Shown: one piece after another, positions 16,827 through 23,751 of the stretch
Numbering within the stretch: position 1 is the stretch's first letter
Layout of the letters: each line of letters opens with the position of its first letter
From: Pancytospora philotis
Lineage: Eukaryota; Microsporidia
Direction: 5' to 3'
DNA length: 30,698 nucleotides
NCBI GenBank assembly: GCA_023647555.1
Contig: JALRLY010000236.1
Coordinates: 5,572-36,269, forward strand
Made by a program: the position numbers and the translations under genes
The notes under the pieces: model-generated
Seen by the model: only the letters and a program-made list of their open reading frames with translations
Database searches by the model: none
What the model was told of the DNA's origin: nothing

Positions 16827-17534
16827 ATGTTCGCACCGCAAGCCGCCAGATGCTTCCGCTTCCTCGGCGACGCGCTCATAGTCGGCAGCCGCGCGGTCGT
16901 CGTCAAGAAGGTCCACAGCACCGCGTCGGTCAGCGGCATCTCCCTCAAGACGCAGGTCCTCTACCTCTGCGTCTACGCGCTGCGCTACCTCGATCTGCTC
17001 AACGGCGTGAACCTCCGCAGCCCGATGAGCATCTACAATAGCGTGATGAAGGTCATCTTCCTCGCCTACCAGGCGTACATCATCTACCTCATCGCCTCGC
17101 GCTACAAGAGCACGCACAGCCGGCGCTTCGACAGCTTCAACCTGCCGTTCGTGTTCCTCATTGCGGCTGCGATCTCGGTCTTCGTGAAGGGCGAGACGTA
17201 CGGCGTGTGGAACTACCTGGAGGAGTACGCCTACACGGTGTCGCTCGTGCTCGAGGCCGTGGCGATCCTCCCGCAGCTCGTGCTGGTCCAGGAGGCCGGG
17301 GACTGCGAGAGCCTCACCGCGTACTACATCTCGATGCTCGGGCTGTACCGGCTGTGCTACTTCGTGTTCGCGATGCTGATGCACAGGCCCGGCAAGCCGT
17401 ACGACCTGCTCTTCGTATTTACGAGTCTGGTGCAGACCGGCCTGTACATCGACTTCTTCGCGGGCTACTACAGGCACGCGCTGGACAGCATGCGGTTCAG
17501 CAAGCAGTCGCTGGTCGGTCTGTTCAAGCAGTGA
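16827..17534 (+). CDS. ERD2: ER lumen protein-retaining receptor (K/HDEL receptor Erd2)
   Basis: This is a 235-residue multi-pass membrane protein that retrieves escaped ER-resident proteins with C-terminal K/HDEL-like signals from the Golgi back to the ER. Family hallmarks are FRFLGD near residue 11, GISLKTQVLY, RYLDL, a VMK segment, the LEAVAILPQL-x-LVQ motif with a following G-x-x-ESLTA-x-Y, a GLYR motif, and LVQT-x-LY-x-DFF near the C-terminus. The length is close to the usual 210-220 residues, and about seven hydrophobic segments are visible. The start at 16827 is chosen because family similarity begins at residue 10-11 and the ACCC signal sits at -1. It is strongly GC-biased at third codon positions. 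Its presence indicates an operating ER-Golgi retrieval pathway, relevant to the many secretory proteins in the window. Confidence 0.95.
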   Translation: MFAPQAARCFRFLGDALIVGSRAVVVKKVHSTASVSGISLKTQVLYLCVYALRYLDLLNGVNLRSPMSIYNSVMKVIFLAYQAYIIYLIASRYKSTHSRRFDSFNLPFVFLIAAAISVFVKGETYGVWNYLEEYAYTVSLVLEAVAILPQLVLVQEAGDCESLTAYYISMLGLYRLCYFVFAMLMHRPGKPYDLLFVFTSLVQTGLYIDFFAGYYRHALDSMRFSKQSLVGLFKQ

Positions 17535-17851
17535 GCGGCGTGGTGGCGTAGTTTTATTAAATGTGCTACGATTAGGCGGTTGTTTATCCTTTAAATGCTA
17601 GCTGAAGCGATGTGCGATGTGCGATTATATTTTTGCCCGCCTTATACAGTATTGCGCACTTTTCTATATTCAAATACGGCTGCTCATTGCTGCATTAGCC
17701 TTCATTGTGTAAGTGCTCAATAAAGGCTTGTGCAACAAGTATCAAGGCTCCAATGGCAACCTATAATAATCGCATGGCCCTAGCAGCAAATTGTTGATCT
17801 CGCGATCGCCTGTAAAACAACGCCACTGCAGTACAGCATCACCCAGCCAGG
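17535..17851. other. Intergenic region between ERD2 and RAE1
   Basis: These 317 AT-rich bases hold no supported gene. An AATAAAGG sequence at about 17719-17726 could serve as a late 3' signal for ERD2. CACCC occurs about 13 bases before the RAE1 ATG. Confidence 0.45.
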
Positions 17852-18892
17852 ATGGAAAAATTTTCAGATACTCGAGCCCTTATGTTCACGAACAAGAGCT
17901 TCCTGACGCGCAAGGCCGACGCAACGGTCACCGAGATCCCGGACTGCCCGGCGGACACCGTGAGCGACATCGCGTTCAGCATGGACGGAGCCGCCGTCAC
18001 CGTGGGCTCGTGGGACGGCACCGTCTCGGCGTACTCGATGGCGCCCGTGTACGGCCCGGCCGGCCCGTCCTTCCAGACGCAGCAGCCGCCCAAGCGCGAG
18101 CTGTGCCACAGCCTGGGCAAGCCCGTGCTCTCCGTCGCCTTCTGGGGCGCCGCGATCGTGGCGGGCCTGGCGGACGGCTCGCTCTGCCTGATCGACCAGT
18201 CGGGCCAGACGAACTCGATCCAGGCGCACTCGGCCGCGGTCAAGAGCATCAAAAACTACAACAACCAGTACGTGATCACGGGCAGCTTCGACGGCACCAT
18301 CAAGTTCTGGGACCTGAAGAGCAGCCAGCCGCTGCACACGGTCACGCTCCCGGGCAAGGTGTACGCGATGGCGCTGACGAGCTCGATGCTGTCCGCGGCG
18401 CTCTCGAACCACACAATCTACATCCTCGACATGAACAACATCCACGCGCCCGCCACGTTCACCTCGCGCCTCGCGTATCCGCTGCGCTCGATCAGCTGCG
18501 CGTCGGACCTCGACACCTTCGCCGTCGGCGGCGTCGAGGCCAAGATCGAGGTGTCCTCGCGCGCGTTCGAGCACAAGCGCTTCGTCATCCGCTCGCACCG
18601 CGACGGCAGCAAGCTCTACGCCGTGAACGTGGTGCGCTTCCACGGGCGCAACGAGAACTTCATCGTGACCGGCGGCGCCGACGGGAACCTCATCTGGTTC
18701 GACCGCGTGAACCGCAACAAGCTCGCGACGATGACCTACAACGCGCCGATCACCGCCGCGGAGTTCAGCCCCGACTCGCGCTACTTCGTGTTCGCGTCCG
18801 GCGACGACTGGAGCAAGGGCTACACGGGCGCGTACATCAAGCCGGCGCTGCGGATCGTGGATGTGCGGACCATACAGGGCCTGGATAAGTAG
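17852..18892 (+). CDS. RAE1: mRNA export factor Rae1/Gle2-like WD40 protein
   Basis: This 346-residue WD40 beta-propeller corresponds to Rae1 (Gle2), which binds the GLEBS motif of a nucleoporin (Nup98 type) at the nuclear pore and assists mRNA export. The close paralogue Bub3 is the main alternative. Repeat signatures are visible: DIAFSMDG...VGSWDGTV, GPVL-like KPVLSVAFW, VITGSFDGTIKFWDLKS near 145-160, AVNVVRFHG...VTGGADGNLIWFD, and the C-terminal SGDDWSKG near 318-326. The D-DWSKG ending and the TGS-DGT-KFWD repeat favour Rae1. The start ATG lies shortly after CACCC. It is strongly GC-biased. A long frame in another phase over the same bases is a shadow. Confidence 0.88.
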   Translation: MEKFSDTRALMFTNKSFLTRKADATVTEIPDCPADTVSDIAFSMDGAAVTVGSWDGTVSAYSMAPVYGPAGPSFQTQQPPKRELCHSLGKPVLSVAFWGAAIVAGLADGSLCLIDQSGQTNSIQAHSAAVKSIKNYNNQYVITGSFDGTIKFWDLKSSQPLHTVTLPGKVYAMALTSSMLSAALSNHTIYILDMNNIHAPATFTSRLAYPLRSISCASDLDTFAVGGVEAKIEVSSRAFEHKRFVIRSHRDGSKLYAVNVVRFHGRNENFIVTGGADGNLIWFDRVNRNKLATMTYNAPITAAEFSPDSRYFVFASGDDWSKGYTGAYIKPALRIVDVRTIQGLDK

Positions 18893-19162
18893 GCCGATTG
18901 AGTATTAAATTTATTTAAGAGTTGATAAGCTGTGTAAAGATTTATATGATGGTGGTAGATTGACTACCAAATGCTATGTGAATCTAAATTTCATTAGTGA
19001 ATGTTTATCGTTGAATGTAGAAGTTCTAGAGCAAAGCGCAACCATCTACGATCTTATACCCAAGAGTATTCTACATGCATCTTCCCTGTTCTATTGCAAT
19101 GCGTGCTTGTTTTACACACCCCGTCCCGTGTTTCATTGTAAAACTGTTTATCTTTTGCGTCA

Positions 19163-20650
19163 ATGACAACAAGCATGAGGGCCTTGGCAATCCTGGTGCA
19201 CGGCGCAACGCTCGCGCTGTGCAAAACGCGCTTCCTGTGCATGCAGGGGGCGGGCAACGACTCCTCGCAGGCGCACGATTCGGCTGAGCCGCACTCCGGC
19301 GGCCCGTGCTCTCAATACCTGATGAACCACAACGGAACGCTCAGGCTTGCGGCACCCACGCGCGCCAACCGGCGGCACATGGGGGTCATCAAGCATGCGG
19401 GGCAGCTGTACTTCGTCGAGAACAGCGAGCGGCTCCCGCTCGTCCGCGGCAAGGACGGACTGACCGTGGGTGTCTACGACGAAAACAGCGGCCGGCCCCG
19501 GCGCAAAAGAAGGCGGATAACGGACGACGATTCTGACAAGGAGAACTTCAACGATAACGGCGGCACGCACAGGCGCAGAAGAGAACCGGAGAGGGACGAC
19601 GAGCCCAGCATAGAGTACTATACCCAGGAGACCAAGGGCAGCAAAACTGTGCTGCGCAGCGGCAGACTGAACGTGAAGTGGGGGAGCAACGGCGAGGATA
19701 ATGCATTCACGGGGGTATCCAGGCTGGTGCGCACCGATGCGAAGGGCGATAAGAAAGAGACGGCGGTGACGCAGAAGGAGAGCTCCGGCGTAGCCCACAA
19801 GGGTGGCATCTACGGCGGAAAGAGCGCTGCGAGAATAAGCAGCAAGATGCGCTTCAAGGCGCAGGACAGCGAGGAAAAAGTGGACGGCAGCGAGAAATTC
19901 TCGCATATCGGAAGGACCAGCGGCAACAGCAAACTCCTTAGCATTCAGAACAGATCGCAGAGCTTCGGGGCCGCTGAAGCGTCCAGGACCCTAAGCAAAT
20001 GCTTGGAGAAGGCGGCGGCCGCGTCTGTATCGGGCAAGCGGAAGGCAGGGAGCATCGCGGATGCGGACAGCGGGATCATGAGCGATTCCAACATGATAGA
20101 CGCGAGCCAGCTGGTGCTCCGCGTCGAGACTGTGGACACCAGGAGGAAAACATTCGTGCTGCGCTCCGAGGACAACCAGTGTCTCACCTACCACGAGAAG
20201 AGTTTCATCCTTGCGATGTGCACGGGCATGTCCTACCAGCAGTTCAGGTTCGAGTTCGCCAGCGAGGCGCTCGAGAGGTACAACAGCCGCAGAACGGCGT
20301 ACAACGCGAGCGCCGACAGCGCAGCCTCGAGCACGTACCAAGAGGACTACGGCTACGAGGAGAATACACTAGACGGCCGCAGCATGTCCGCCAGACAAGT
20401 GCAACGCAGTGCGAGCGCGCTGTCCGAGGCGGGGGGCCTATCAGCGGCGCCGCAGCCGGAGTGCATCATACCCGGGCTCAGCGTTAACAAAGCGGAAATC
20501 GTGCCAAAGCAGACGAAGGCGGCCGCGGGGTCCGCACTGTCGTCACTTTCTGGCGCGCATGGCAATGCGAAAGGCTCGCCCGATCGCGCCATAGATATCC
20601 TCGAGCGGCTGCAAAAAGAGCTCAGCATGAGTAGCCTGTCGCCCAGCTAA
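19163..20650 (+). CDS. Secreted protein with nuclear-localisation-like basic cluster, function unknown
   Basis: The first ATG is at 19163 and a second at 19175 (Met5); either leaves a signal peptide (RALAILVHGATLALC, cleavage near residue 20-21). The product has up to 495 residues. After a short Cys-containing segment, residues 111-119 read RPRRKRRRI, followed by acidic TDDDSDKEN. This is a strong monopartite nuclear localisation signal pattern. A long Ser/Lys/Gly-rich, probably disordered stretch follows (about 120-300). Then comes a compact segment of about 310-370 (VLRVETVDTRRKTFVLRS ... YQQFRFEFASEAL) that looks folded, and a Ser/Ala-rich tail. No CCC run abuts the start; the nearest is about 45-55 bases upstream, so the leader may be longer. 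No known domain recognised. A secreted host-nucleus effector is one possibility; an ER/nuclear-envelope protein is another. Confidence 0.85.
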   Translation: MTTSMRALAILVHGATLALCKTRFLCMQGAGNDSSQAHDSAEPHSGGPCSQYLMNHNGTLRLAAPTRANRRHMGVIKHAGQLYFVENSERLPLVRGKDGLTVGVYDENSGRPRRKRRRITDDDSDKENFNDNGGTHRRRREPERDDEPSIEYYTQETKGSKTVLRSGRLNVKWGSNGEDNAFTGVSRLVRTDAKGDKKETAVTQKESSGVAHKGGIYGGKSAARISSKMRFKAQDSEEKVDGSEKFSHIGRTSGNSKLLSIQNRSQSFGAAEASRTLSKCLEKAAAASVSGKRKAGSIADADSGIMSDSNMIDASQLVLRVETVDTRRKTFVLRSEDNQCLTYHEKSFILAMCTGMSYQQFRFEFASEALERYNSRRTAYNASADSAASSTYQEDYGYEENTLDGRSMSARQVQRSASALSEAGGLSAAPQPECIIPGLSVNKAEIVPKQTKAAAGSALSSLSGAHGNAKGSPDRAIDILERLQKELSMSSLSPS

Positions 20651-20847
20651 AAAGCAGATCAATATCCCAGGGAGTATGCACGTGGTAACAGCTGCGCTCT
20701 CATACATGATTAAATAAGTTTAATTTACAGCTAGTAAGAGAAAAACTAATCGCGGGACTAACAGCAATAATCGAGCTTCCGCTTTGTAACGCTGCAATAC
20801 CGCTCGATTAGCGTCCCCGCTCTGCCCCGCACCGAAAGCGGCCCAGC

Positions 20848-20890
20848 AAAATTTTGCCGGCGGATTTAAAAGATTTTGCACAGGTCCCCA
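20848..20890 (+). promoter_or_regulatory. AAAATTTT and CCCC start signal of the NDK gene
   Basis: AAAATTTT at 20848-20855 and CCCC at 20886-20889 precede the ATG at 20891. They exclude the upstream TTG extension. Confidence 0.7.
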
Positions 20891-21337
20891 ATGGAGCGGA
20901 CGTTCGTGATGATCAAGAACGACGGAGTTGCGCGCCGCCTGGTGGGCCGCATCATCAGCAGATTCGAGGAGTGCGGGCTGTACCTCGTGCAGTCCAAGGT
21001 GCTCGTGCCGTCGAAGGAGCTGCTGCACGAGCACTACGCCGCGCACAAGGAGCGCGACTTCTTCAAGGGGATGGTCGAGACGATGGCCGCCTCGCAGGTC
21101 GTGCCCATGGTCTGGGAGGGCGCGAACGCCGTGGCGATCGCGCGCAAGCTGATCGGCGCCACGAACCCGCTGACGGCTGCGGTCGGCACCATCCGCGGCG
21201 ACTTCAGCCTGAACTTCGGCAAGAACATCATCCACGGCGCCGACTCTGTCGAGTCTGCCAAGCACGAGATCAAGCTGTGGTTCGGCGAGGACGTGCCGAG
21301 CGTAAAGCACTTCGACAAGGACGTCGTCTACGAATAA
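20891..21337 (+). CDS. NDK1: Nucleoside diphosphate kinase
   Basis: This 148-residue enzyme transfers the gamma phosphate from a nucleoside triphosphate to a nucleoside diphosphate through a phosphohistidine, balancing NTP pools. The catalytic His sits in NIIHGADSVESA near residue 117. RGDF, the ATNP segment and the HY...FF segment match the nucleotide-binding residues of the family. The usual K-P-D-G-V near the N-terminus reads K-N-D-G-V here; the Lys is kept but the Pro is replaced by Asn. The length is that of a single-domain cytosolic enzyme with no targeting signal. It is strongly GC-biased. The stop TAA overlaps AATAAA, so the 3' end is probably only a few bases long. Confidence 0.95.
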   Translation: MERTFVMIKNDGVARRLVGRIISRFEECGLYLVQSKVLVPSKELLHEHYAAHKERDFFKGMVETMAASQVVPMVWEGANAVAIARKLIGATNPLTAAVGTIRGDFSLNFGKNIIHGADSVESAKHEIKLWFGEDVPSVKHFDKDVVYE

Positions 21338-21455
21338 ATCTCTAGGCTTATGGTTTTATGGTTTTAATCTAAGATTCGTTGGTGCACGAGCGATTATAAT
21401 TCTTGCAGTTCATCTCAAACTGCAGCACAGTAAATCAGTGAGGAGTCGGAATTTA

Positions 21456-21767
21456 TTAAAGCTTCTCGCCGCAGCTCATGCAGTACTTGCAGTTGATGCT
21501 GGAGCACAGCCCGCACTTCTGGCAGTTGTTGACGAGGCTCCCGAGCGAGTTGCCGCAGCCCGTGCACGCGATGTACGGCTGCGCGGTCTCGCTCGTGATT
21601 CTGCAGACGAAGCAGAGGGAGTAGACCGTCTCGAGCTGGCGGTAGTTCGACTCCACGATCTTGCTGCACTGCTGGCAGGGGATCTTGGGCGGCGCGGGGC
21701 CGTAGCCCTCGGGCGTGGGTATTACCTTCACAGTCGAGTGGCCGGTGCAGCAGATAGGGCAGACCAT
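21456..21767 (-). CDS. Small cysteine-rich zinc-ribbon protein
   Basis: The ATG at 21767 is directly preceded by GCCGCCCC on the minus strand and gives 103 residues. The open frame continues upstream to 21941 but without a signal. CxxC pairs occur throughout: CPIC, CQQC, CFVC, CTGC, CQKC, and a final C-x5-CKYCMSCG. At least two or three zinc ribbons are therefore likely. The arrangement of a CxxC, a Tyr/Leu-rich SLCFVC segment, and a CxxCG resembles a fungal zinc-ribbon family of unknown role. I cannot assign a function. It is not a clear match to RNA polymerase zinc-ribbon subunits. Two GGACCAAT elements lie 40-65 bases upstream. Confidence 0.8.
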   Translation of the reverse strand: MVCPICCTGHSTVKVIPTPEGYGPAPPKIPCQQCSKIVESNYRQLETVYSLCFVCRITSETAQPYIACTGCGNSLGSLVNNCQKCGLCSSINCKYCMSCGEKL

Positions 21768-22432
21768 GGGGCGGCGCGCGCGTTCGCTGAAGACCGCCGC
21801 ACGCCTTATTGGTCCGTTGCGCGATTGGTCCGCACCCCGGGGACCTATGGGAAATGCGGGTAGAAAATGGACGATGGTGCGCACAACTATTATGGTGATT
21901 CGAGCTACGTGTTTGTATGGCGTTATGGCGTTTTTGTACACAAGAAATGCTCTATACCTTCTAGCGGCAAGGCACTGCGCTTGAGCTTGTGCAACGGATC
22001 GAGCGGACTTGCTGATTGGTGCTTCATATCAGACAATTGCTCATGCCATTGGCTCAGTCGGGCCACTGATGCAGATGCATGCAGCAGCGTGCAGTTCTCA
22101 TATGAGATGCATAGATTGCAGTTTCCCAGTAGTCATCGTGTGTGCTGTCACATGGCCAGTGGAACTACGACACTCTCAACTTGCAGATTCTCGATTCCAA
22201 GCCAAAAGCAGCAGTAGAGACACACCTGGGTGAAACTGACACAAAGAGGCTAACCTTATTATAATAATACGTAAATGCTGCTGGCCCATTCCTAGCAATA
22301 CAACACGAGTTCCAATTTTTGCAGCGAATCGGAGCCTGCAAAAGCCAGTATGCTACACTGCTGTTGCACAGCCGATCAGCTATTCAACTGAACATAAACT
22401 AACAGCTCGAGTATATCGCGAACAAAGCAGAT
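21768..22432. other. Long intergenic region with CCAAT-type motifs
   Basis: This 665-base region lies between the 5' end of the zinc-ribbon gene and the 3' end of the next minus-strand gene. GGACCAAT occurs twice on the minus strand (ATTGG at plus 21808 and 21824). Two more ATTGG motifs lie at 22015 and 22048. A 116-codon plus-strand frame (21867-22217) lacks a CCC or AAATTT signal and looks unlikely to be a gene. Confidence 0.45.
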
Positions 22433-23347
22433 TTATTCATCAGTCGCGGGGTTTGCAGTATGCAAAGTAGCGTTTAGAAGCGCTTTATTAAGCCTCCTTA
22501 AAAATTCCATATCATATTTAAGGTATACCAAAAGAATATTGATATACTCCGAATAGGCGGACTTTAGGTCTACTGCTAACTTACTGATCTGCTCGAAACC
22601 CTCCTGCCTAGGTATGCTCTCCATACCATGCTTTAAAAATACAGAGTACGAAGCGATAAAAAGCCGGAAGCGTGGATTTTGGTGCACTAATGCAGCGCAT
22701 CCGGTGTCAATTCTATCAGCAAAGTAGATAGCCCTCTTGACACATGCTCTTGCTCTCATAGCCTCTACTAAGCGCTTATCTGTAGATTCAGCGACTAGGC
22801 TGAAATCTGAAAATATTTCAGCCATCAGTGGGCCAACGCTGGGGTCGTCACGCTGTGCGGCAAACTTATCGTGGAAGCCTTTAGCAACGGCCCCGATGCC
22901 CTCGATGCCATTGGGATAGAGCTTGTTGGCGATTATTGTATCGCATGCATTATGCCTGCTGAAAGGCTTCGTAGAAAATAATGCAGACCACCTGGCGAAA
23001 GCAGTTACGAGTGCATCCCTGTCGTTGCTACCGGAGACAATAAACGCGAGGTTATCCAAGGTTCCGACCGCAACTTCTTTATAAAGCGCCTCAATATAGG
23101 CGTGGGCGGCCTCGTTCTTCTCATAAAAGATCCTGAGGAGCTCGTGGCACCAAACCGGCGCTTCAGCTGCGCTCATGCTGAAAGAGCCGCTGCCCACAGC
23201 GGCGGATTCCGGGCTGCCGCTCGAGCCTTCGATGAAGTTTTTACACCTATTGTAATCCTCGCTGTGTCGGATTATGGCCTCCTTCAGCTCCTCCAGTGCG
23301 TTACTTCCTGAGCACACAAGAGCAAACAAGTTTAGCAGGCAGAACAT
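22433..23347 (-). CDS. Secreted helical protein of unknown function
   Basis: The ATG at 23347 is directly preceded by AAATTTATCAAAATTTACCC on the minus strand. The product has 304 residues. The signal peptide MFCLLNLFALVCSGSNA is clear, with cleavage near SNA. The mature part begins with a charged helix and a Ser/Gly linker (about 40-60). The rest is predicted-helical with scattered Cys and no further membrane span; the last 50 residues form a long Leu/Tyr-rich helix. It does not resemble family A or the large paralogues at 23752 and 27633. It faces away from the 23752 gene, so the two share a divergent upstream region. Function unknown. Confidence 0.85.
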   Translation of the reverse strand: MFCLLNLFALVCSGSNALEELKEAIIRHSEDYNRCKNFIEGSSGSPESAAVGSGSFSMSAAEAPVWCHELLRIFYEKNEAAHAYIEALYKEVAVGTLDNLAFIVSGSNDRDALVTAFARWSALFSTKPFSRHNACDTIIANKLYPNGIEGIGAVAKGFHDKFAAQRDDPSVGPLMAEIFSDFSLVAESTDKRLVEAMRARACVKRAIYFADRIDTGCAALVHQNPRFRLFIASYSVFLKHGMESIPRQEGFEQISKLAVDLKSAYSEYINILLVYLKYDMEFLRRLNKALLNATLHTANPATDE

Positions 23348-23370
23348 GGGTAAATTTTGATAAATTTTTT
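23348..23370 (-). promoter_or_regulatory. Double AAATTT box and CCC start signal of the 22433-23347 gene
   Basis: On the minus strand two AAATTT boxes (plus 23351-23368) and CCC (23348-23350) abut the ATG. Confidence 0.7.
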
Positions 23371-23490
23371 AGTGATTGATGCAACTTTCCGGTGGTCTAT
23401 GAATGATAGCTCTTGGATTGTATTGCACTGAGAGGGATGATGCACTAGGCACCGGTTTTTATGAGTGTTCAGGTCACACTGTGGGATACG

Positions 23491-23751
23491 CTGACCAGAC
23501 GCAGAGAGCTGGGCAGACGACGCTGCATGGTCTAAGGAACCAGCGTGTAACAAACTGTCATGGACATGTGGCTGTGTTGAAGCGCTGCGGTATTCATAAA
23601 GGAGAGTATGTCGCTCGCCTTGATTGGATGCCTGTTCGCCCTTATTGGATGCCTGCTTGCTTTGATTGGATGATAACTCACCTTGATTGGGCACCACTTG
23701 CCTTGACTGGCCGGTTGTCAGAGATTTAAAAAAACTGCAACGACAGCCCAA
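23491..23751 (+). promoter_or_regulatory. Conserved leader of large secreted family C, locus 1
   Basis: This region matches 27409-27632 over most of its length, directly upstream of the paralogous gene. Strong blocks include CTGCATG-TCTAAG-AACCAG, TGTCATGG-CAT, GCGCTGCGGTAT and the ATTGG array. Because CCC-type start signals lie next to both ATGs, I read it as promoter DNA rather than transcribed leader; this is inference. Confidence 0.75.
23611..23716 (+). repeat. 21-bp-periodic ATTGG (inverted CCAAT) array, locus 1, five units
   Basis: ATTGG begins at 23623, 23644, 23665 and 23686, and a variant ACTGG begins at 23706. Spacings are 21, 21, 21 and 20 bases, about two turns of B-DNA. Most units share TTGATTGGATG or a close variant. 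The array ends about 40 bases before the gene start. Confidence 0.9.

Noticed and set aside
21867..22217. 116-codon plus-strand frame upstream of the zinc-ribbon gene
   Set aside because: It has a Cys/Ser/His-rich composition without a recognisable pattern and no start signal, and it lies over CCAAT-type promoter motifs.
23611..23716. CRISPR-like array
   Set aside because: The units are contiguous 21-bp degenerate repeats without spacers, and the genome is eukaryotic.
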